DNA from: Burkholderiales bacterium
GTDB taxonomy: Bacteria; Pseudomonadota; Gammaproteobacteria; Burkholderiales; Burkholderiaceae_C
Assembly: GCA_011391855.1 (NCBI GenBank)
Contig: JAABPT010000161.1
Coordinates: 1-21,434 of the forward strand
Direction: 5' to 3'
DNA: 21,434 bases
How positions within the stretch are numbered: position 1 is the first letter of the stretch; each line of letters opens with the position of its first letter. A program made the position numbers and the translations under genes. The notes under the pieces were generated by a model, which had not been told where the DNA came from, ran no database searches, and was given only the letters and a program-made list of their open reading frames with translations. Below are positions 15,262 through 21,434 of the stretch, piece after piece.

Positions 15262-18111
15262 CTACAGCCCCTGGCGCTGCATCGGCGCGGCCAACGCCAG
15301 CCGCAGCGTATCGGCGGCGTCGGCCAGGTGGGCCTGCGTCACGGCGTCGGCTGCGCCGCCTTGGCGCTGCCGGGCGGTTTCGATTCGCGCCAGCAGTCGC
15401 CGCGACTGCACCCGAAGCAACCCGCGGGCGTCGGCTCGGGCCTGCGGCGAAGGCCGCAGCAGCGCCGAGGCCAGCCGGTTGACATGCTCGCGCTGCAGCT
15501 CGCGCCGCGGCGCCGCGATCGCCGGCGCAGCCTGCTTGCGGTCGAGTTCGCTCCACACCTCGGTGAACAGCCGCTCGTACAACTCCGAGAGCTGGAAAGC
15601 CTCGGCCGGGCGGTCGAACTTGCCCACGCTGTCCAGGATGCGGGCGGCCACGGCGTCGCTCATCAGATGACCGAGCACGGCGCGCTGCACGTCCAGCAGG
15701 CGCTGGGGCACGGCGTAGTCGGTGGGGACGAAAAATTCGGCGCGGTCCAGGAAGTCCGGCGCCATGCGCCGCTGCAGCGCGGGCGACACCTCCAGGCCGT
15801 CGGCAGCGAGCACCGCGCCTGCAATCAGTGCCAGCGCCTGGCGTTGCACGGCCGCGTCCACCGGCTGCAGCGGGTCGCGGCCGCTGCCGGGAAAGTCGCG
15901 CAGCGTGCGCACGCCGCCGATCTGCCGCGCCAGCGTGCCCACGGCGCGGGTCACGTCGGCCACCGCGTACGCCAGCGAGCGGCGCAGAACCGCATAGTCG
16001 CGGTCGGGCGAGAGTTCGCGCGTTTCCTGGCGCCGGAACAGGTCGCGAGCGATGGCCAGCCGCTTGGCCGCAAAGGCGATGGGGTCGGAGCCGAGGTCGA
16101 GCTGGATCGTTTCCGGGTCGATGCCGGCGGCGTGGTCTTCGTCGGTGCCGAAGGCCAGCAGCGGCTCGTTGCTGCGCGACGCGATGCGCTGCAGTTCGGC
16201 GCGCTCGGCCTCGGGGCCCGTGCCCGGGGGCATGGGCTTGTAGGCATATTCGACGGCCCAGTAGTCGTAGGGGCCGAGGGCGGTCTGGAACGGCAGGCCG
16301 CCGCTTTCGCCCGGCGGCGGCAGGTTGACGGCGTTGTATTCCATGACCGAAGCCGTGGTGCCGTGCGCACGCGTGAATTCAGGGTCGGCGAGCTGCGCTT
16401 CGGTGTAGGCGCGCGAGGCGCGGAAGTTGTGGCGCAGGCCCAGGGCGTGGCCGACCTCGTGCATGACGACCTGCTTCACGTAGTCCAGCACGAACTGCTG
16501 GGCCGCGGGGCTGTCGGCGGCGAGATCGCCGCGCGCCTCGAACAGGTCCAGCGCGTAGCCGAGCTGTTCTGCCGCCAGCGCAGCGGCCTGGCACTGGCGG
16601 TGGTCGTGCGGCAAGGCGTCGGTGCCGGGCAGGCCGGGCGCCTCGTAGAGCCCGCCCTGCCCGGCCAGCCCGGCCAGCGTCGCCGCGGCCGCGCCGCCGT
16701 CGGGTCTGGCGTCTGCACCGCCCAGCAACTGTGTGCGCTCGCGGCGGGCGCGGCGGGTCTGCAGGCCTTCGAAGGCGATATCGGCGTCGAGGATTTCTCC
16801 GGTGCGCGGGTCCACGTGGCGGGGACCGATGGCGCCGAACACCGGCTCGGCATTCAACATCCAGCGCACCGAGGCGTGGCCGAAGTCGAGCGTGTCGAAG
16901 GCCGCGTCGTCGCTTTGCTGCTGCACCGCGATGGCGTTGCTGAAGCCGATCTTCTCGAACGCCTTGTTCCATTCCAGGATCGCCGAGCGCACGGTCTCGC
17001 GGTACGCCAGCGGCACGTTGCGGTCGATCCAGAAAGTGATGGGCTCGACCGGTTCGGAGAGTTCGGCCGGCGGGTCCTTCTTTTCGAGCCGCCAGCGGTT
17101 GACCCAGCGCTGGCGCGGAGAGTCCTGCAGTTCGTTGCTGAAGTCGAGCACCGTGGTCGTGAACAGGCCCACGCGCGGATCGGCGCGGCGCGGTGCCATC
17201 GGCTCTTTCGGCAGCGGCGCCAGCGAATAGTGCAGGCCCACCAGCAGGCTGCGCGTGTCGGGCACGAACTGCGGCAGCTCCGGCGCCAGCGCGCCCGGCG
17301 GCGCCAGCCCGGAGGGCAGGCCGACGCTGGCGGTGTAGAAGTGGCTCTGGGTCTCGATCACGGTGGCCGCGGCCGAGCCGCGCACTGCCGTGATGACGGA
17401 ATTGCGCAGGTCCAGCGCATGGCCCTGGCGCAGGCCGCGCTGCAGCTTCATGCCGATGCCCTGCAGGTCGGCCAGGAACAGGCCGTTGGCCTCGATCAGT
17501 ACGCTCTTGCGTTCAGGGTGCGGCTGGCTGGCCACCGGCACCGCGCCGAGCAGGCTGTTCGAATAGGCGTCGGCCACTGCGCGTGCTTCGGGCGTGCCGG
17601 CCTGGGCCAGCACCTCGGCGTTGCGCGCCTGCAGTCGCACCTGGTTGTGCACACGCACGAATTCCACCACCTGCGGGCCGCCGGCGCCATTGACCGGGAA
17701 GGCCATCAGCCCGCCCAGCACCCAGGCCTGGCTGATGCCGCTCTTGATCTTGGGCGACAGCAGGAAGGGCTGGCCCAGTTGCTCGGGCAGCAGTTCGATC
17801 CAGACCTTTTCGTCCTTCTGCCACAGCGTGAGCGGGCCCTCGACGCGGCGCGCGTCCTTGACCACGGTCGCGAAAGGCGCCGGGCCTCCCGCGGTGGACG
17901 GCGGCGCGGGTGTCGTGGAGCCGCTGCGCACCGGAGCCGTCGTCGCGGCAGGACGCGAGCCTGCCGGTGTGGCCCAACCGGGGCCTGCCGATGAGGCTGC
18001 GTTCGCCGGTGCAGCGTCTGTGGACGGGCCCGGCACCGTGGCGCAGCCGGTCAGCACCGCGGCCAGCGCGGCAGCCGACACGATGCGGACGGTGGCGGTG
18101 GGGGACGGCAT
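15262..18111 (-). CDS. Zinc-dependent metalloprotease, predicted lipoprotein (DUF5117/DUF4953-type)
   Basis: This is a 949-residue predicted extracytoplasmic peptidase. It starts with a lipoprotein signal (MPSPTATVRIVSAAALAAVL, lipobox LTGC with C23), then a Pro/Ala/Ser/Thr linker to about residue 78. The catalytic zinc site is the metzincin-like motif HEVGHALGLRHN at 551-562, with E552 as the general base. Upstream the conserved ITFWIDRNVPLAYRETVRSA and GEILDADIAFEG are typical of this large bacterial metalloprotease family. The family is usually annotated DUF5117/DUF4953 with an N-terminal DUF5118; these names are recalled, not searched. I prefer the start at 18111, because GGAAG lies five to six bases upstream and a proper signal follows directly; an ATG at 18147 lacks a Shine-Dalgarno sequence. 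Its substrate is unknown. It follows the ABC permease by about 106 bp. Confidence 0.88.
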   Translation of the reverse strand: MPSPTATVRIVSAAALAAVLTGCATVPGPSTDAAPANAASSAGPGWATPAGSRPAATTAPVRSGSTTPAPPSTAGGPAPFATVVKDARRVEGPLTLWQKDEKVWIELLPEQLGQPFLLSPKIKSGISQAWVLGGLMAFPVNGAGGPQVVEFVRVHNQVRLQARNAEVLAQAGTPEARAVADAYSNSLLGAVPVASQPHPERKSVLIEANGLFLADLQGIGMKLQRGLRQGHALDLRNSVITAVRGSAAATVIETQSHFYTASVGLPSGLAPPGALAPELPQFVPDTRSLLVGLHYSLAPLPKEPMAPRRADPRVGLFTTTVLDFSNELQDSPRQRWVNRWRLEKKDPPAELSEPVEPITFWIDRNVPLAYRETVRSAILEWNKAFEKIGFSNAIAVQQQSDDAAFDTLDFGHASVRWMLNAEPVFGAIGPRHVDPRTGEILDADIAFEGLQTRRARRERTQLLGGADARPDGGAAAATLAGLAGQGGLYEAPGLPGTDALPHDHRQCQAAALAAEQLGYALDLFEARGDLAADSPAAQQFVLDYVKQVVMHEVGHALGLRHNFRASRAYTEAQLADPEFTRAHGTTASVMEYNAVNLPPPGESGGLPFQTALGPYDYWAVEYAYKPMPPGTGPEAERAELQRIASRSNEPLLAFGTDEDHAAGIDPETIQLDLGSDPIAFAAKRLAIARDLFRRQETRELSPDRDYAVLRRSLAYAVADVTRAVGTLARQIGGVRTLRDFPGSGRDPLQPVDAAVQRQALALIAGAVLAADGLEVSPALQRRMAPDFLDRAEFFVPTDYAVPQRLLDVQRAVLGHLMSDAVAARILDSVGKFDRPAEAFQLSELYERLFTEVWSELDRKQAAPAIAAPRRELQREHVNRLASALLRPSPQARADARGLLRVQSRRLLARIETARQRQGGAADAVTQAHLADAADTLRLALAAPMQRQGL

Positions 18112-18217
18112 GAGCTTCCAGGTGCGCAGGATGCAACGAACGTTCATTCTCGGCCAAAGCGCGATGCCGTGCTGCCGGCAGGCCAGGCCTGCGCGCAGGA
18201 CCGCACGAAGACCCGGC

Positions 18218-19423
18218 TCAGTCGATCGTCTGCCGGTAGCGCAGCATGGCGATCGTGCCCATGGCGGCCGTGAACGCCGCGATGGCCGCCACCTCGGGCC
18301 ACAGGTCGCCCGCGCCGGCCCCCTTGAGCATGATGGCGCGCACGATGCGCAGGAAATGCGTCAGCGGCAGCAGCTCGCCCAGCCACTGGGCCCAGCGCGG
18401 CATGCCGCGAAACGGAAACATGAAGCCCGAGAGCAGGATATTGGGCAGGAAATAGAACAGCGTCATCTGCATCGACTGCATCTGCGAGCGCGCGATGGTC
18501 GAGAAGGTGAAGCCGATGGTCAGCGTGGCCACGATGAACAGCAGCACCATCGCCGACAGCAGCACGAAGCTGCCCGCCATCGGCACGCCGAACAGCCAGC
18601 GCGCCGCGGCAAAGACGATCAGCACCTGCACGTAGCCGACCATCACGTAGGGCAGGATCTTGCCCACCATCATCTCCACCGGGCGCACCGGCGTGGCGAG
18701 CAGGTTTTCCAGCGTGCCGCGCTCGCGTTCGCGCGTCATCGCCATGGCCGTCATCATGACCAGGGTCATGGTCAGGATCACGCCCATCAGGCCGGGCACC
18801 ACGTTGTAGGCGGTCAGGCCCTCGGGGTTGTAGCGCTTGTGCACACGCAGTTCGAACGGTTGTGTGCCCGGTTGCAGCCCGGCCAGCGGCCCCTTCAGGT
18901 CGTGCACGAGCGCCACCTGCGGCAGCGACTGCAGCGCGGCCACCGCCGAGCCCGTTGCCGCGGGGTCGGTGGCGTCGGCATAGACGGCCAGCGCCGGCTT
19001 TTCCCCGCGCAGCAGCCGGGCCGAGAAATCGGCCGGGAAGACCAGCGCAAACTGCACCTGGCCTGCGGCGAGCAATCGCTCGGCCTCGCTGTCGGAAGCC
19101 GCCTGCACGATGCGGAAATAGCCCGTGTTCTCGGCCGCGCGCACGATGCTGCGCACCAGCGGCCCGTTGTCCAGCGCCACCACCGCGGTCGGCAGGTTTC
19201 GCGGGTCGCTGTTGATGGCATAGCCGAACAGCACCAGCTGCATGATCGGCACGCCGATCATCATGGCGAAGGTGAGCCGGTCGCGCCGCAACTGCACGAA
19301 TTCCTTCAGCAGCACGGCGACGATGCGGCCCCAGGACAGGCCGGGCCCGCGCCGGGCCGGGTGCCTGCCCGTTTGTTCGCCTGCTTGTCCGCCCGCGGGC
19401 TCAGCCGAAGTTGTCCTGCGCAT
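18218..19423 (-). CDS. ABC-2 type transporter permease (YhhJ/YbhS-like)
   Basis: This 401-residue inner-membrane permease is of the ABC-2 exporter class. One helix lies at about 52-70 (TFAMMIGVPIMQLVLFGYAI). A large periplasmic domain spans about 71-205, and five more helices lie at about 208-229, 255-276, 286-308, 321-339 and 376-394. The family hallmark TRERERGTLENLLATPVRP (230-248) forms the cytoplasmic coupling region after helix 2, and FPFRGMPRWAQWLGELLPLT precedes the last helix. Its start overlaps the end of the ATPase gene by 23 bp, so the two are translated together. Relatives often occur as pairs (YbhR/YbhS). Here only one permease follows, so a homodimer is implied unless a partner lies elsewhere. 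The transported substrate is unknown. Confidence 0.93.
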   Translation of the reverse strand: MRRTTSAEPAGGQAGEQTGRHPARRGPGLSWGRIVAVLLKEFVQLRRDRLTFAMMIGVPIMQLVLFGYAINSDPRNLPTAVVALDNGPLVRSIVRAAENTGYFRIVQAASDSEAERLLAAGQVQFALVFPADFSARLLRGEKPALAVYADATDPAATGSAVAALQSLPQVALVHDLKGPLAGLQPGTQPFELRVHKRYNPEGLTAYNVVPGLMGVILTMTLVMMTAMAMTRERERGTLENLLATPVRPVEMMVGKILPYVMVGYVQVLIVFAAARWLFGVPMAGSFVLLSAMVLLFIVATLTIGFTFSTIARSQMQSMQMTLFYFLPNILLSGFMFPFRGMPRWAQWLGELLPLTHFLRIVRAIMLKGAGAGDLWPEVAAIAAFTAAMGTIAMLRYRQTID

Positions 19424-20324
19424 GCTGCGTCAGCGAGATGAAGACGTCTTCCAGCCCGGTGGCGATGGGCTGCACCGACCACCCCGCCTGCGGCGCCCGC
19501 TCGGTCAGCCAGGCCGGCAGGTCGGCGCCGCGCGCCGCGCTCACGTGCACGGCGGTGCCGAAGGGCACGGCCATCCAGCGCGCGTCATGCTGCAGCAGCG
19601 CCACCGCGTCGGCCAGGGCCGGGCCGCGCAGCTCCCAGGTCTGCAGCCCGGCAGCGGCCACCACTTCCTCGGCCGTGCCAGTGGCCAGCAGGCGGCCGTA
19701 GGAGATGTAGGCCAGGCGGTGGCAGCGCTCGGCCTCGTCCATGTAATGCGTGCTGACCAGCACCGTCAGCCCCGCGGCCGCCAGGGCATGGATCTGCTGC
19801 CAGAAGTCGCGCCGTGCGCTCGGGTCGACGCCGGCCGTGGGTTCGTCCAGCAGCAGCAGTTCGGGGTCGTGCAGCATGCAGGCGGCCAGCGCCAGGCGCT
19901 GCTTCCAGCCGCCCGACAGCGTGCCTGCGAGCTGTCCGCGACGGCCTTCCAGGCCGAGTTGCGCCAGCGCGTCCCGCACCACCAGACGCCGTCCGGGCAT
20001 GCCGTAGGCGCGGGCGACGAAGTCCAGGTTCTCCTCGATCGACAGGTCTTCGTAGAGGCCGAAGCGCTGCGTCATGTAGCCCACGCGGCGCTTGATGCGG
20101 CGTGCGTCGCGCCGGATATCGTGACCCAGGCAGGTGCCCTCACCGGCGTCGGGCTCGAGCAGCCCGCACAGCATGCGGATGGTGGTGGTCTTGCCGCTGC
20201 CGTTGGGGCCCAGGAAGCCGCAGATCTCGCCGCGCTTCACCTGGATCGCCACGTCGTCGACGACCTTGCGGCCGCCGAACTGCTTGGTCAGGCCGCGCAC
20301 GTCGATCGCCAGTTCGGCGGGCAT
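19401..20324 (-). CDS. ABC transporter ATP-binding protein (YbhF/CcmA-like)
   Basis: This 307-residue ATPase energises the adjoining ABC-2 permease. It has one complete nucleotide-binding domain: Walker A GPNGSGKT (39-46), Q-loop Q86 (YMTQRFGLYEDL), signature LSGGWKQR (136-143), Walker B LLLLDE (156-161) and switch H193 (STHYMDEAER). The C-terminal about 100 residues are an accessory domain ending in GLEDVFISLTQ, typical of ABC-2 ATPases. E. coli YbhF has two fused ATPase domains; this gene has one, so it must dimerise. The start codon shares one base with the adaptor's stop (TGATG). Its end overlaps the permease start by 23 bp. This gives a compact adaptor-ATPase-permease operon. Confidence 0.95.
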   Translation of the reverse strand: MPAELAIDVRGLTKQFGGRKVVDDVAIQVKRGEICGFLGPNGSGKTTTIRMLCGLLEPDAGEGTCLGHDIRRDARRIKRRVGYMTQRFGLYEDLSIEENLDFVARAYGMPGRRLVVRDALAQLGLEGRRGQLAGTLSGGWKQRLALAACMLHDPELLLLDEPTAGVDPSARRDFWQQIHALAAAGLTVLVSTHYMDEAERCHRLAYISYGRLLATGTAEEVVAAAGLQTWELRGPALADAVALLQHDARWMAVPFGTAVHVSAARGADLPAWLTERAPQAGWSVQPIATGLEDVFISLTQHAQDNFG

Positions 20325-21292
20325 CACGGCGCCTTCGCGAAACGCACGTCGACGGGCTGTCCAGGCTTGAGATCGGAAGGCGCGGCCGGCTCGGCCTCGG
20401 CCATGAAGACCAGCTTGCTGCGGCTGTCGTTGCTGTAGATCACCGGCGGCGTGAATTCCGCTTGCGGCGAGACATAGCGGATGCGTGCGCGCAAGCCCGC
20501 CGCGCAGCCGTCGCACGAGACGGCCACCTCGCGCCCGACCACCGCCTGCGCCAGCGCCGGCTCGGGCACGAAGAAGCGCAGCTTCAGCGCGCCGGGCGGC
20601 AGCAGCGACACCACCGGCGCACCGGCCGGCACCCATTCGCCGACGCGGTACAGCACGTCGTAGACCAGGGCATCGGCCGGCGCCGTGCGCTGCATCTGGC
20701 CTTCGCGCCAGGCTGCCAGCGCCAGGTCGGCGCCGCTGGCGCGTGCCTCGGCGGTGGCAGCGGCGATCTCGTCGCTGCGCGCGGCTTCGCTGGCCAGGGC
20801 GCGCTGCGCCTGCAGCTCCTGCACACGCGCGGTGTCGCGGTCGCGTGCGGCCACCAGTTCGTCCAGCCGCAGGGCCGACACATATCCCTGGGCCACCAGT
20901 TGCTGCTGGCGCTGCAGCGCCGCCAGCGAGGCCGCCTGGGCGGCCCGGGCCTGCGCGAGTTGCTGGTCGATGGCCTGCAGCTCGGCGGGCCGTTTGCCCT
21001 TGCGCAGGTTCTGCGCCTGCGCCTCGGCGCGCTCTTGCCGCGCCTGGGCGGCGTCGCGCGCCAAGGTCTGCGCATCGGCCTCCAGCGTGTAGAGCAACTG
21101 CCCTGCGCTGACGCGGTCGCCGCGCTGCACCGCCAGCGTCTGCAGCAGGCCAGCCGCGGAGGGCGCGACATAGACCAGCTCGGCCTCGGCATAACCGCTC
21201 ATCGGCGCCTCACCGGGCGCCGGCCCGCAGGCCACGAGCACAAAACTTCCGGCGGCCAGCAGGAGCCCATTCGCTCTGCGCAGCCGGGTCAT
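20324..21292 (-). CDS. HlyD-family periplasmic adaptor (membrane fusion) lipoprotein of an ABC exporter
   Basis: This 322-residue adaptor links the inner-membrane ABC exporter to an outer-membrane channel such as TolC. The N terminus is a lipoprotein signal with lipobox LVAC (C22). A barrel-sandwich half (VYVAPSAAGLLQTLAVQRGD) is followed by an Ala/Gln-rich coiled-coil hairpin at about 73-190. The second half returns through VYDVLYRVGEWVPAGAPVVS. A YbhG/YhiI-like segment VSCDGCAAGLRARIRYVSPQ then TPPVIYSNDSRSKLVFMAEA marks the family. I chose the start at 21292 because it gives the signal peptide directly and has GAGAAG overlapping the ettA stop. A longer frame to 21427 is only the shadow of ettA. 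No TetR-type regulator is seen beside the operon inside the window. Confidence 0.92.
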   Translation of the reverse strand: MTRLRRANGLLLAAGSFVLVACGPAPGEAPMSGYAEAELVYVAPSAAGLLQTLAVQRGDRVSAGQLLYTLEADAQTLARDAAQARQERAEAQAQNLRKGKRPAELQAIDQQLAQARAAQAASLAALQRQQQLVAQGYVSALRLDELVAARDRDTARVQELQAQRALASEAARSDEIAAATAEARASGADLALAAWREGQMQRTAPADALVYDVLYRVGEWVPAGAPVVSLLPPGALKLRFFVPEPALAQAVVGREVAVSCDGCAAGLRARIRYVSPQAEFTPPVIYSNDSRSKLVFMAEAEPAAPSDLKPGQPVDVRFAKAP

Positions 21293-21302
21293 TCGCAGCT
21301 TC

Positions 21303-21434
21303 TCAATGAATCGGCTTGAAGCGCACGCGCTTGGGCCGCGCGCCTTCCTCGCCCAGGCGCTTCTTCTTGTCGGCCTCGTACTCCTGGTAGTTGCCAGCGT
21401 AGAAGAACCACTGGCTGTCGCCCTCACAGGCCAG
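21303..21434 (-). CDS. ettA: EttA energy-dependent translational throttle protein (ABC-F), C-terminal 43 residues
   Basis: Only the end of this gene is inside the window. The visible residues are GDSQWFFYAGNYQEYEADKK followed by KRLGEEGARPKRVRFKPIH and a stop. They match the highly conserved C terminus of EttA, the ribosome-bound ABC-F ATPase that gates entry into elongation according to ATP/ADP ratio. The adaptor gene of the ABC exporter starts 10 bp after the stop, and its Shine-Dalgarno sequence overlaps the ettA TGA. Read-through transcription from ettA into the exporter operon is therefore plausible. Confidence 0.92.
   Translation of the reverse strand: MACEGDSQWFFYAGNYQEYEADKKKRLGEEGARPKRVRFKPIH

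Noticed and set aside
18178..18192. Short palindrome GCAGGCCAGGCCTGC downstream of the ABC permease
   Set aside because: It has only 7-bp arms around one base, which would leave a five-base loop and a five-pair stem as a hairpin, and no T-run. It is not strong enough to call a terminator or an operator.

Overview
The window is a GC-rich (about two-thirds G+C by eye) chromosomal segment. Gene content and protein sequence style suggest a betaproteobacterium of the Burkholderiales, in the Comamonadaceae / Rubrivivax-Leptothrix neighbourhood. That placement is inference. Almost every gene is on the minus strand, so transcription mostly runs from high to low coordinates. I see no tRNA, rRNA, insertion sequence, phage gene or CRISPR array.

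Region 1 (1-8652, minus) is a respiratory nitrate reduction operon. In order of transcription it holds a NarK1-type transporter (8652-7369), a longer NarK-family transporter with a central insertion (7326-5674), an E. coli NarK-like transporter (5623-4235), narG (4183-356) and the start of narH (359-1, running off the window). Gaps are short, and narG and narH overlap by ATGA. Nitrate would be imported and nitrite exported by three paralogous carriers, and reduced on the cytoplasmic face by NarGH.

Region 2 (8653-8932) is the divergent control region upstream of that operon. It holds a near-perfect 15-bp inverted repeat and two tandem copies of a 13-bp element. I found no consensus FNR box. 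The only plus-strand gene, an L-2-hydroxyglutarate oxidase-like flavoprotein (8933-10060), is divergent from the nar operon.

Region 3 (10086-14007, minus) holds a LuxR-type response regulator, a polytopic histidine kinase without NarX/NarQ architecture, a small CxxC...CxxC protein and a Tat-exported high-potential iron-sulfur protein (HiPIP) followed by a UUCG-loop terminator. By position the two-component pair probably plays the NarXL role here, and HiPIP is probably a periplasmic electron carrier for anaerobic respiration. Both roles are inference.

Region 4 (14081-21434, minus) looks like ordinary chromosomal content. It begins with the tail of ettA, then a tightly coupled ABC exporter (lipoprotein adaptor, ATPase, permease). 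After these come a large lipoprotein zinc metalloprotease and a zinc-free quinone oxidoreductase. A run of six perfect 10-bp repeats lies between the last two genes.

The most interesting items are the insertion-bearing NarK, the unusual nar control region, the non-NarX kinase/regulator pair, the small double-CxxC protein and the decamer array.
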